A DNA stretch of 64,000 nucleotides. It comes from Terribacillus saccharophilus. Its GTDB lineage: Bacteria; Bacillota; Bacilli; Bacillales; Amphibacillaceae. Location: the NCBI GenBank assembly GCA_900110015.1, contig FOCD01000004.1, positions 62,001 through 126,000 of the forward strand, in the 5' to 3' direction. The notes under the pieces are model-generated. The model saw only the letters and a program-made list of their open reading frames with translations, was not told the origin of the DNA and ran no database searches. Shown here piece by piece: positions 18,118-26,315 of the stretch (positions within the stretch are counted from its first letter, which is position 1; every line of letters begins with the position of its first letter). Made by a program: the position numbers and the translations under genes.

Positions 18118-18801
18118 TTAGAAAGTAAATTTATTAGCCAATGTACTGATATATTTACTTTCATGAAATGTTCTTCTTACTAATTCATAGTTCTGATTAA
18201 ATGTAAATATGCCATCGACACGCATAGTATTGAGATTAATAAGTTCCGCCTGCTTCGCTACCCGCTTTCCAAACCCACTATCCCGCTCCATCCAATTAGA
18301 AAATGCCAAACCAGGATCATCATACTGATCAAGAATACGATGTATCCACTCTCTTTTCTTATAATGCTCTATTTGGAATTCCGGTGTCGGCACCATCCAA
18401 ATTGCATGATGCAAGTCAGTAAGAAGGGGAGCAACCATATGAGGCAGCAATGCTGCTTCTTCAACAAGAATAGGTGTTGTTTTAGGACGGGATAGTAAGT
18501 CCTCCAGTATTAGACTAAATTGCTCCTCATACACACGAATTACATCTTCAATTTGCTCCTCAACAGACAAAGAGCAAAACTGCGTAGACCAGACCTGAAC
18601 TCATGTCTGGTCTTTTATTTTGTACATTTTTGGATACTGATCTGGTGTACTGCGGGACATGTGGTCATCATAGCAGTCATCGCATTTGTAATATGTAAAG
18701 CCATATTCGGCTGCGAGTTTTCGGGCAATGGTTGTTTTACCGGCACAGGGAGAGCTGCTGCTCCAATAGATATGTGAGAGTTCTTGTGCGAGATTAACCA
18801 A
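18118..18801 (-). pseudogene. P-loop kinase-like gene interrupted by an in-frame TGA
   Basis: Two frames, 18801-18601 and 18570-18118, are in the same phase, and the 30 bases between them read through without another stop after a TGA at 18603-18601. Joined, they give about 227 residues: a P-loop start (SSSSPCAGKTT, about 15-25, where the first Walker Gly is Ser) followed by the SVEEQIEDVIRVYEEQF helix and a C-terminal region. This is the layout of small Bacillus AAA-type nucleoside/shikimate kinase-like proteins. The TGA probably replaced a sense codon. A start at TTG 18801 fits the AAAGGTGG site. Confidence 0.7.
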
Positions 18802-18977
18802 CGGATTACCCACCTTTTTGATTCATTAGTGAGGATTCATTATAGCTTAATTCGAGAAGCTGTACTTAATGGTTACACTTTGTCACTTCTGCTTAACACA
18901 TTGTAAGCTCCTTTTATTTTCTGAATAATTATACAATTAATGTAGGTTAATTACACAACACAAAAGGAGCGATAATA

Positions 18978-20042
18978 ATGGACTTCGGAATTTTCTTGCC
19001 AATAGCGAATAATGGGTGGATCATGTCGAATAACTCACCGCAGTATATGCCAACGTTTGAATTGAATAAGGATATTGCGCTGCGGGCGGAGAATATGGGG
19101 TTGGATTTTGTGTTGTCGATGGTGAAGTATCGCGGGTATGGCGGGAAGACGGAGCATTGGGATTATGCGATGGAGTCTTTCAATCTGATGGCGGGGCTGG
19201 CAGCTGTCACAGATAAGATTGGGATTTACGCATCTGTACAGCCGCTCACATACAATCCGGCAATGGCAGCGCGGATGGCGGCGACGATTGATGATATTAG
19301 TGATGGGCGCTTCGGCTTGAATGTCGTGGCAGGCTGGAATAAATATGAGTATTCTCAGATGGGGCTATGGCCAGGAGATGAGTTCTATGGCGATCGTTAT
19401 GAGTATGCCGATGAATGGCTGACAGTTGTGAAGCAGCTGTGGGATAAAGGACGACTAACGCATAAGGGCAAATACTTTGAGTTGGAAGATTGCATGTGTC
19501 AGCCGACGCCAAAAACGAAACCGAATCCACCGATTGTTTGTGCTGGTATGTCGGATAAAGGATTGGAATTCACGATCAAGCATGGTGATATCAATTTCGT
19601 CGCAGGTGATTTTGACCGCATCGCCGAGCTTAGTGCCAAAGGGAAAGCAATTGCAGCGAGCATGAACAAGTCGATCAAGACGTATGCGGTGTATACAATT
19701 ATTTCCGCTGAAACAGATGAAGAAGCGGAGAACATGTATTTGAACTTTATTGAAGGTACTGATAAAGGCGGCTTTGAGGGGCTGCAGGATGCGCGTGATA
19801 ATGATAAAACAGGCTCGACGATGGAGCTATTAGGTGAAATCTTTATCGTTCCTACGCTTGTTGGCTCCCCGCAGAAAATTGCTGAACAGATTGAAAAAAT
19901 CGAGAAAGAAACGATGATCGATGGCTTGCTGTTCACATTCCCTGACTTTGTGACAGATATGAATTTCTTCGAAAGTGACATCGTTCCCTTGTTGGATGCT
20001 AAAGGACTTCGGAATACAGTCGTGAAAGAAATCATTGGCTAA
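18978..20042 (+). CDS. rutA: RutA-like flavin-dependent amide-cleaving monooxygenase
   Basis: 354 residues of the luciferase-like superfamily. The N-terminal part (FLPIANNGWIMSNNSPQYMP, residues 5-24) and the blocks FELNKDIALRAE, GYGGKTEHWD, LMAGLAAVT, ARMAATIDDISDGRFGLNVVAGW and MGLWPGDEFY agree closely with E. coli RutA as I remember it, more than with other family members. RutA opens the uracil ring by oxidative amide cleavage with FMNH2 and O2. Here it heads a cluster with a flavin reductase and two hydrolases, so pyrimidine or related cyclic amide use is likely. AAAGGAG precedes ATG 18978. Confidence 0.85.
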   Translation: MDFGIFLPIANNGWIMSNNSPQYMPTFELNKDIALRAENMGLDFVLSMVKYRGYGGKTEHWDYAMESFNLMAGLAAVTDKIGIYASVQPLTYNPAMAARMAATIDDISDGRFGLNVVAGWNKYEYSQMGLWPGDEFYGDRYEYADEWLTVVKQLWDKGRLTHKGKYFELEDCMCQPTPKTKPNPPIVCAGMSDKGLEFTIKHGDINFVAGDFDRIAELSAKGKAIAASMNKSIKTYAVYTIISAETDEEAENMYLNFIEGTDKGGFEGLQDARDNDKTGSTMELLGEIFIVPTLVGSPQKIAEQIEKIEKETMIDGLLFTFPDFVTDMNFFESDIVPLLDAKGLRNTVVKEIIG

Positions 20043-20054
20043 GGAGGAGATCTA

Positions 20055-20954
20055 GTGAAGGAAAGCATGGTGATTGCTGGACTGCAGAATGGCGCTTATG
20101 CAGGGGATGTTGAAACGAATTTGCAGAAAATCATCACAGAGTGCAGACGGGTGATTACAGCTGACAAACCAGATTTGCTTGTTTGTGCAGAGCTGATGAC
20201 GGCGCCGTATTTTGCGGCGGTTACGACACCGGATGAGACGTTCTTCGATTTTGCTGAACCGATGGATGGTCCGACAGTGACGGCGATGACTGCTTTAGCA
20301 GAAGAAACAGGAACGCATCTAATCGGTACTGTGTTCGAGAGAGCCGAGGAAGGGGACAGCACGAATTACTACAATACAGCGTTTGTCTGTTCTCCGACTA
20401 GAGGACTGATTGGCAGCTATCGAAAAGTGCATGTACCGAAGGTCGATGATACAACGATGAAAACGGATGAGAAATTCTATTTCGAACAATACGGTGGCGG
20501 AGGGAATACGTTTCCGACGTTCACTCTGGACAATGGCTGGAAGATAGGCATACTCATTTGCTTTGATCGGTCATTCCCGGAAGCATGGCGTTCTCTGCGC
20601 GTGCAGGATGTCGATGCGATCGTCGTGCCGACAGCGACATATGGCTTCCGAAAGGATTTGTATGTGGCAGAGCTTCGGGTAAGGGCCCTCGAGAATAATT
20701 TGTTTGTTATGGGTGTGAACAAAGCAGGAACAGAACAGCTTCAAGGCGAGGAAGTGCTGCGCCATCATTTCGGCCAGTCTTGTATCCTCAATCCATTCGG
20801 AGATGTGATGGCAGTAGCTGCAGATGGAGAGTGGCAGCATGTATCCGCAGAGATCAACAAAGCTACACTTGCTGAATCCCGTAATCGTGTCGACTGGCTG
20901 GCCAACCGGAAACCAGAAGTATATGAACGCTATCAAACGGAAGTAGTAAACTAA
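20055..20954 (+). CDS. Nitrilase-superfamily carbon-nitrogen hydrolase
   Basis: 299 residues. The catalytic triad is visible as Glu46 (CAELMTAPYF), Lys124 (YRKVHVP) and Cys169 (LICFDRSFPEAWR). The sequence around the Cys is typical of N-carbamoyl amino acid and beta-ureidopropionase-like amidases, which release CO2 and NH3 from carbamoyl groups. This fits an early step after ring opening. Start is GTG 20055 after GGAGGAG, 12 bases behind the rutA-like gene, so the two are co-translated. Confidence 0.85.
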   Translation: MKESMVIAGLQNGAYAGDVETNLQKIITECRRVITADKPDLLVCAELMTAPYFAAVTTPDETFFDFAEPMDGPTVTAMTALAEETGTHLIGTVFERAEEGDSTNYYNTAFVCSPTRGLIGSYRKVHVPKVDDTTMKTDEKFYFEQYGGGGNTFPTFTLDNGWKIGILICFDRSFPEAWRSLRVQDVDAIVVPTATYGFRKDLYVAELRVRALENNLFVMGVNKAGTEQLQGEEVLRHHFGQSCILNPFGDVMAVAADGEWQHVSAEINKATLAESRNRVDWLANRKPEVYERYQTEVVN

Positions 20955-20975
20955 CAAAAATGGAGGGCGATTAAT

Positions 20976-21518
20976 ATGACGAAAGCAGTTGTGATTACAG
21001 GCAGTCCGAAGAAAACGTCCCGGTTGAATGGTCCAGTTGATTATGTGATTGCTGATTTGGAGCTCAAGGGCTGTGACGTATCGCATGTTGTAGTAGCGGA
21101 TTTGCCGGCGGAAGATTTGCTTTATGCCAATTTTACGAGCGATGCTATCATCCACGCGACACAACTCGTGAAGGATGCAGATGTCGTCGTAGTGGCAACG
21201 CAGGTGTATAAAGCTTCTTATACTGGTGTGTTGAAATGCTTCCTTGATTTGGTTCCAGAAAGAGGCTTAGCTGGAAAAAAGGTGCTGCCGCTGGCAATGG
21301 GCGGTACAACAGCACATTTGTTGATGCTTGAGTTTGCTTTAAAGCCGGTGCTGTCTGTGTTAGGTGCTAATGCGATTGAGCAGGGTGTATTTATCCAGGA
21401 TAAGCAAGTAGTACGCGCTGCGGACGACAGCTTTGAGCTTGGGGAAGACTGCAAGTTAAGGCTGGATCAAGCGGTTGAGGGCCTTTTGGAAGGTGTGACG
21501 ATCGAACAGGTTGTGTGA
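20976..21518 (+). CDS. NAD(P)H-dependent FMN reductase (SsuE type)
   Basis: 180 residues of the flavodoxin-like fold. The phosphate loop ITGSPKKTSRLN (8-19), the TQVYKASYTGVLKCFLDL stretch (75-92) and LPLAMGGTTAHLLMLEFALKPVL (106-128) mark the SsuE branch. It would supply reduced FMN to the RutA-like monooxygenase, the role played by RutF in E. coli, which is an unrelated fold. GGAGGG precedes ATG 20976. Confidence 0.85.
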   Translation: MTKAVVITGSPKKTSRLNGPVDYVIADLELKGCDVSHVVVADLPAEDLLYANFTSDAIIHATQLVKDADVVVVATQVYKASYTGVLKCFLDLVPERGLAGKKVLPLAMGGTTAHLLMLEFALKPVLSVLGANAIEQGVFIQDKQVVRAADDSFELGEDCKLRLDQAVEGLLEGVTIEQVV

Positions 21519-21554
21519 TTTCTTCACTAATTTAAACAGAAAAGGTCGGAACTT

Positions 21555-22295
21555 ATGATGATGCTGGCGACAATGTTTGCATTAGGTTTGCTGTTGGGAT
21601 TCGCCGGCGGGGGAGGATCTGGATTTGTGCTAGCGCTTTTAATTAGTGTTTTCCAGATTCCGATCCATACAGCGCTCGGCACAAGCACAACAGCCATGAT
21701 CTTCACGGTGATTTCCGGGTCCATCAGTCATTTCAAAGAAGGTAATATACAACTGAAAACTGGTGCTATGGTCGGAGCATTCGGTGCTGTTAGTGCTTAT
21801 CTGGGCACACAAGTGGCAGCAGGTCTGCCGGAAACACCGCTAATTATCGTTTCCGCTCTGCTTTTATTCGTGTCTTCTATCCTGCTGTTTTTCCGAACTA
21901 AACTTAGCGGCAGCGTAAAGGTAGAGAAAGTGTTCAGCCAAAAGCAATATCTGCTGCTGGCGATGGGAGTGGGCGGCAGCACTGGTTTTTTGTCAGGGTG
22001 TTTCGGCATCGGGTCGACGCCCTTGATTCAATTGGGATTGATGGTCTTTTTCGGGCTAAGTATTCAGCAAGCGGCAGCAACGAGCATGTTTGTGCTCATT
22101 CCAATTTCATTTCTGGGAGCATTCGGCTTCGCTCAAGCTGGGTTCATTGATATCACACTGCTCGTACAAGTAGTCGCAGGTACGATGATAGGCTCATTCA
22201 TCGGTGCAAAATTCACACGACTTGCGCCCGTGCAGGTGCTGCGAACAGTGATTATTTTGCTGCCGATATTAGGTGGGATTCTATTGCTTACATAA
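21555..22295 (+). CDS. TauE/SafE-family membrane exporter
   Basis: 246 residues with seven or eight TM segments and the two family repeats (GFAGGGGSGFVLALL near 16-30; GFLSGCFGIGSTPLIQLGLMVFF near 143-165). Members export small anions such as sulfite, sulfoacetate or organic acids. In this cluster it may remove an acidic end product of the ring-opening pathway. Translation may start at any of three consecutive ATG codons from 21555, with AAAGGT upstream. Confidence 0.82.
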   Translation: MMMLATMFALGLLLGFAGGGGSGFVLALLISVFQIPIHTALGTSTTAMIFTVISGSISHFKEGNIQLKTGAMVGAFGAVSAYLGTQVAAGLPETPLIIVSALLLFVSSILLFFRTKLSGSVKVEKVFSQKQYLLLAMGVGGSTGFLSGCFGIGSTPLIQLGLMVFFGLSIQQAAATSMFVLIPISFLGAFGFAQAGFIDITLLVQVVAGTMIGSFIGAKFTRLAPVQVLRTVIILLPILGGILLLT

Positions 22296-22311
22296 AACAG
22301 GAGGGATGCAT

Positions 22312-22956
22312 ATGACAGATAAACAATCAGCCTACCAGCAAGCAGGTTATGGTCAAAAGCCAGTGGGATTTGGAGAGAAACCAGCTCTATTACTAGTAGA
22401 TTTCCAGCATGCTTTCACGAACAGTGAATATCCTACCGGAAAAAGTCCCCTTATCAAGCAGGCGGCTGCTGAAACGGCAGAGATCCTGGAGTTAGCACGT
22501 GAGAAAGATGTTCCAGTCATCTATACAGTCGTCGGCTACAGGGAAGAACAATGGGATACAGGTAATTGGAAAACAGATATCGGCTGGATTACAGTTGGCT
22601 CACATGCAGCAGAAGTAAGTCCGGAAGTAGAGCCAGTTACGGGTGAGCCGATTGTACTGAAAAAATATCCGTCAGCTTTCTTCGGGACCGAGGTGCTGTC
22701 ACTCCTGACGACAAAGCAAGTGGACACCGTCATTGTCACAGGCTGCACAACTAGTGGCTGTGTACGGGCAACGATCATTGACGCGTTTTCATATGGATTC
22801 AAGACGATTGTGCCGGTGGAATGTGTCGGAGATCAAGCAAAGGAATCACATGATGCGAATTTGTTTGATGTGAATGCAAGGTATGCCGATGTACTGCCGA
22901 AACAGCAGGTAGTGGAGTATTTGACGGCGTTGAAGGCTACGCCAATAACAACATAA
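22312..22956 (+). CDS. Isochorismatase-fold cysteine hydrolase (RutB / N-carbamoylsarcosine amidase-like)
   Basis: 214 residues. The triad is visible: Asp30 (LLLVDFQHAF), Lys118 (LKKYPSAFFGT) and Cys150 (GCTTSGCVRAT), with the cis-peptide loop before the Cys. The opening GYGQKPVGFGEKPALLLVDFQ and the double-Thr CTTSGCVRATIIDAFSYGF are nearest to N-carbamoylsarcosine amidase and maleamate amidohydrolase; E. coli RutB has the same fold and hydrolyses ureidoacrylate. ATG 22312 follows AGGAGGG; the longer frame overlaps the exporter gene. A terminator follows, ending the operon. Confidence 0.85.
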   Translation: MTDKQSAYQQAGYGQKPVGFGEKPALLLVDFQHAFTNSEYPTGKSPLIKQAAAETAEILELAREKDVPVIYTVVGYREEQWDTGNWKTDIGWITVGSHAAEVSPEVEPVTGEPIVLKKYPSAFFGTEVLSLLTTKQVDTVIVTGCTTSGCVRATIIDAFSYGFKTIVPVECVGDQAKESHDANLFDVNARYADVLPKQQVVEYLTALKATPITT

Positions 22957-22962
22957 GATATG

Positions 22963-22997
22963 AAAAACACATCTCTTTTTGGGGAGATGTGTTTTTG
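22963..22997. terminator. Bidirectional terminator of the RutA-like operon
   Basis: AAAAACACATCTC pairs with GAGATGTGTTTTT around an 8-9-base loop, with A and T runs on both sides. It also ends the convergent regulator gene. Confidence 0.88.
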
Positions 22998-23003
22998 ATT
23001 TGC

Positions 23004-24437
23004 TTACATACTTATAGGGAAGATCTTTGCGTTCGTCTGCGCAGTATCCAATTTCTCCACAGCTGTCTTCAGCTCCTGAACACGCAGCTCAAGCGAAAGA
23101 GCAAAGCGTTTTTCAGGATCAGTCAGTAAGCCGATCAGAGCTTCTATTCGTTCTAGGTGACCGTACACAGTTTGTCTGGATACTCCTAAATGATTCGCAA
23201 CTGTAGTAACGGATAAGCCGTGATCCAGCAACAATCGAAGCACTTCCAGCAGCTTAGCTGTATTACGATGTCCGAAAAGAGGTAGAAGTAGTTTGATCTC
23301 TGGCATGGCTTCACTGCGTACAAGTGGCAGCAGCATGTGATAAGGACTGTTTTGGTCTAGAAGACAGATATTATTTGAATTGGATTGCTTGGCAAGCTCC
23401 AATGCGATCTGAGCTTCACGTATTTTATCAGCTAGATTATTTGTTTTGGACGTCTCGGAACTGATACCAGCAATAAGATCAGGAATAGTTGTAGTAGATT
23501 TTAATCGTTCTTCTATCTTGCCCGATTCCTTGGAAAAGAACAGAACATGACCGCGATCCTCTCGGACAGAGTAAACAAAATCTACCTCACTAGCAGATTC
23601 CAGCTGGTTCAGGGAAGTGGTTAAATGTCCGATTCCTTCTTTACTTTCCACTACACCAACGGACAGATAAGGATATTCATTACAACAAGCAGGTACTTCC
23701 AATGGATATAGGAAATCATCAAGCGCATGCTGTCTTTTGACTCTTTTTTGTTGTTGGAAAGGTTGGCGTATCCATTGCTGTGCTGGATAGGAAGCTGGTT
23801 CATACGTATCGAGCGGATGCCGCATGAATTCCTGCGCCCATTTTCTAGTAACCTGCTCAATCTCCGTTCGCGAGGTTTCCAAGCGTGCAACATGCTCTAA
23901 GATTTTCATAATAGAATCTTTCGAATGAAGGAAAACAGACGGTATCTCGAACTGATCGGCGAGGGTACAAATAAAGCCACTGCCAATAATAGCATCTATG
24001 CCAGCTTGTTTGAGTGATGCAAGCAGTGCGGTGGCATCATTCTTGGAGCTGTAAGCAAAGAATAAATACTCCCCATCTAAATGCTGCACCACATCCTGAT
24101 AACTTTGCAAATCCTCCCCATAATGAATAACGGCAATGCGGGGACCAAATTGTCTGGCCTGCAATGCAGCCTGCAGCAAATCATAACGCGTAATCGGAAT
24201 CGGGAGTATCGGAAGTGCTGATTGATAAACACTTTTGTCCAACATCGTCCAATGTGCTCCTCCAGTAATAATCATCTGCGGCTGAATCGTATGCAGATGA
24301 TCGTTCAAGTAATCAACAACATGCCCAAAATGTACATCACGAATCGTCACATCAGGCAGCTGCTCCGTACTATCCATAACCTGTTGCACAACATTCGTCA
24401 GCTTCGGATGACTGAGAATCAGGACTTTTGATGGCAC
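23004..24437 (-). CDS. PrpR_N-domain regulator with PucR-type helix-turn-helix
   Basis: About 477 residues. Residues 1-170 resemble the PrpR_N sensor domain (VLILSHPKL, TIQPQMIITGGAHWTML, AVIHYGEDLQSYQDVV), which binds small metabolites. The middle has a GGDEF-like region, and the C-terminus holds HTH_30 (LLEVLRLLLDHGLSVTTVANHLGVSRQTVYGHLERIEALIG) as in PucR purine regulators. GTG 24437 is taken as start because AAGGAG lies 8 bases upstream; GTG 24446 overlaps it. It converges on the RutA-like operon and is the natural candidate regulator for it. Confidence 0.8.
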   Translation of the reverse strand: MPSKVLILSHPKLTNVVQQVMDSTEQLPDVTIRDVHFGHVVDYLNDHLHTIQPQMIITGGAHWTMLDKSVYQSALPILPIPITRYDLLQAALQARQFGPRIAVIHYGEDLQSYQDVVQHLDGEYLFFAYSSKNDATALLASLKQAGIDAIIGSGFICTLADQFEIPSVFLHSKDSIMKILEHVARLETSRTEIEQVTRKWAQEFMRHPLDTYEPASYPAQQWIRQPFQQQKRVKRQHALDDFLYPLEVPACCNEYPYLSVGVVESKEGIGHLTTSLNQLESASEVDFVYSVREDRGHVLFFSKESGKIEERLKSTTTIPDLIAGISSETSKTNNLADKIREAQIALELAKQSNSNNICLLDQNSPYHMLLPLVRSEAMPEIKLLLPLFGHRNTAKLLEVLRLLLDHGLSVTTVANHLGVSRQTVYGHLERIEALIGLLTDPEKRFALSLELRVQELKTAVEKLDTAQTNAKIFPISM

Positions 24438-24673
24438 TGCATACACTCCTTCACCTTTATATTAACCGGCTGCAATTTCTAAAGAATATAGCATGACGAC
24501 GGTTATGTTACAAAGCTTCTGTCATGTTAATTAACAAGAAATCTTATAAGCTGGGAGAAAATTAGGAACTTTTGGTAACTCAATTCGTAGAACAGCTTAT
24601 ACATCATTTTTCGAGGCATCTTGTAAGAATGAAGGGTTAGCCAGATTTTTTTAGTAGCCAGCAAGGAGGAGTC

Positions 24674-24940
24674 ATGATGGAATTTTGGTTTATGAACATT
24701 ATTTTCGCAGCACTTATTATCGGCATTTCTTTATTCTTTAAAAATAAGAAGCCACCAGTAATGTATATAGTCCCTTCTGCATTTACGGCAGTAAGTATTG
24801 TATTGCTAATTGCTAGTTTCGTAATTGGCGGTTTTAGTGGAATGGGAATGACAGTTATTAGCATCTGCTTGTTAATTTCTTCAGCGGCTGCATTAATTGT
24901 TGTTAGTTTCTTTGGTTTTTTAAAGAACGAAAAAAATTAA
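24674..24940 (+). CDS. Small membrane protein (YesK-like)
   Basis: 88 residues with three hydrophobic helices (about 5-22, 29-50 and 57-82). Its size and layout resemble Bacillus YesK, a recalled similarity only. GGAGGAG precedes the double ATG at 24674/24677. The intergenic stretch upstream (24447-24660) shows no other frame I can support. Confidence 0.65.
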   Translation: MMEFWFMNIIFAALIIGISLFFKNKKPPVMYIVPSAFTAVSIVLLIASFVIGGFSGMGMTVISICLLISSAAALIVVSFFGFLKNEKN

Positions 24941-24971
24941 AGTTCTGTAAAGAAATAAAGGAGTGGATTAC

Positions 24972-25262
24972 ATGGAGGTAGATTTTTTCTGGATAGGGTT
25001 AGGAATAGCAGCGTTTGGATACTTCATAGGGAATGGACTTAAGAACTTTAAAAATCCAGAAGCTTCGTTTCAGTTTGAAGACGAATATCCTACACTAATT
25101 AAGGAAAAGGATTTGCATACATATTTGAATCTTAGTAAAGATGAGGTTGCAGATTTGCTGAAGCAGCACCCAAATGCACCTAAGATTGAATTGAATGGAA
25201 CAACATATTATCCATACCAGCAATTCATGAAATGGATAACTTCCACCGAAATTTATCAATAA
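24972..25262 (+). CDS. Small membrane-anchored protein with an HTH-like C-terminal part
   Basis: 96 residues: one N-terminal TM helix (about 3-20) followed by a soluble domain in which residues 42-90 (HTYLNLSKDEVADLLKQHP and a YYPYQQFMKWI end) look like a MerR/excisionase-type winged helix. ATG 24972 fits AAAGGAG at 8 bases; GTG 24963 lies on the ribosome site. It follows the 88-aa membrane protein by 31 bases, so probably one transcript. Function unknown. Confidence 0.65.
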   Translation: MEVDFFWIGLGIAAFGYFIGNGLKNFKNPEASFQFEDEYPTLIKEKDLHTYLNLSKDEVADLLKQHPNAPKIELNGTTYYPYQQFMKWITSTEIYQ

Positions 25263-25287
25263 CAGTGATAGATAAATCCTTAAGTTG

Positions 25288-25318
25288 AAGGGCCTCTCAG
25301 AAGAGAGGCCCTTCTTTG
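25288..25318. terminator. Terminator after the small membrane genes
   Basis: AAGGGCCTCT pairs with AGAGGCCCTT around a short loop, followed by a T-rich tail. Confidence 0.85.
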
Positions 25319-25370
25319 TTTGCTGTGAACATAATAAAAATAGGCAAATGAAACAAATTAACATTTGTAC

Positions 25371-25426
25371 TGGACATTGCTGGGATATGGAGTTATGATG
25401 TTTTCAACACCACTTGTAATACAAGT
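25371..25426 (+). promoter_or_regulatory. Promoter and GntR-type operator of the split-transketolase operon
   Basis: TGGACA (25371-25376) and TATGAT (25394-25399) are 17 bases apart. ACTTGTAATACAAGT (25412-25426) is a perfect palindrome that contains TTGTAATACAA, which fits the FadR-subfamily operator pattern TNGTNNNACNA. It sits just after the expected transcript start, a repressor position; the GntR gene at 29643 is the obvious candidate to bind it. An overlapping ACAAGTAT repeat follows. Confidence 0.65.
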
Positions 25427-25478
25427 ATACAAGTATATGAGTTTACAAGAGGATCACTTAGGAACAGGAGTGTGGCAT

Positions 25479-26315
25479 ATGCAGCAAACGAGTGTTGAAC
25501 AGTTGAAACAGCATGCGATTGAATTACGCAAGACAGCAGTCACGATGGTGTATGAAGCACAGTCTGGGCACCCGGGAGGTTCCTTGTCGGCTGCGGATGT
25601 TATATCGGCTTTATATTTCAGAGAAATGAATGTAGATCCGGCCAATCCGAAATGGGAAGATCGAGATCGATTCGTTTTATCAAAAGGGCATGTAGCTCCA
25701 ATACAATATGCAGCTTTAGCTTTACGAGGCTTTGTTTCAAATGAAAGCGTATACACTTTAAGGCAGTATGGATCGCCTTTCCAAGGACATCCCGATATGA
25801 AAAAATGTCCTGGAATTGATATATCAACAGGATCATTAGGCCAAGGCCTATCCTGTGCTGTCGGAATGGCGATTGCAGGACAGCGTGATGAAAAAGACTA
25901 CCGCGTATTTGCAATGGTAGGCGATGGGGAGTGTCAGGAAGGACAGATATGGGAAGCAATCCAAGCAGCGGTCAAATATAAGCTGGATAACTTGATCGTA
26001 TTCGTGGATAACAACAGGCTGCAGATAGATGGGTTCTGTGAGGATGTTATGCCGCTGCTCGATCTGGAAAAGAAATTCGATGCATTTGGTTTTGATACTA
26101 CGCGCATTGATGGGCACAGCATGGAGCAAATCGTCGAGACGTTGGATACCTTTGCGAAGCAGAAGAACGGAAAGCCGAAGTGCATTGTCTGCGATACCGT
26201 TAAAGGAAAAGGAGTCTCTTACATGGAGGACCAAGCTGCATGGCATGGTACAGCGCCGAACAAAGAGGAATTCGAGTTGGCAATCAAGGAACTAGAAGGA
26301 GGCTTGCCGGTATGA
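25479..26315 (+). CDS. Transketolase N-terminal subunit
   Basis: 278 residues covering only the thiamine diphosphate-binding half. GHPGGSLSAADVI (near 28-40), KGHVAPIQYAAL, and the ThDP motif GDGECQEGQIWEA (near 149-161) followed by VDNNRLQIDG are clear. The partner half is encoded by the next gene. ATG 25479 is chosen because AGGAG lies 7 bases upstream; the long upstream extension would run through the promoter. Two-subunit transketolases often serve special ketose pathways and not the central pentose route. Confidence 0.9.
   Translation: MQQTSVEQLKQHAIELRKTAVTMVYEAQSGHPGGSLSAADVISALYFREMNVDPANPKWEDRDRFVLSKGHVAPIQYAALALRGFVSNESVYTLRQYGSPFQGHPDMKKCPGIDISTGSLGQGLSCAVGMAIAGQRDEKDYRVFAMVGDGECQEGQIWEAIQAAVKYKLDNLIVFVDNNRLQIDGFCEDVMPLLDLEKKFDAFGFDTTRIDGHSMEQIVETLDTFAKQKNGKPKCIVCDTVKGKGVSYMEDQAAWHGTAPNKEEFELAIKELEGGLPV

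Noticed and set aside
18601-18603. Selenocysteine read-through of the TGA
   Set aside because: No SECIS-like hairpin directly after the TGA and no reason for Sec in this kinase-like family.
18601-18813. Two separate genes, a 70-aa P-loop protein and a 150-aa protein
   Set aside because: Both are in one frame with only a single TGA and no ribosome site before the second; one broken gene explains this better.
25365-25478. A longer transketolase N-subunit with 38 extra residues
   Set aside because: The extension covers the promoter and operator, and a well-spaced AGGAG sits before ATG 25479.
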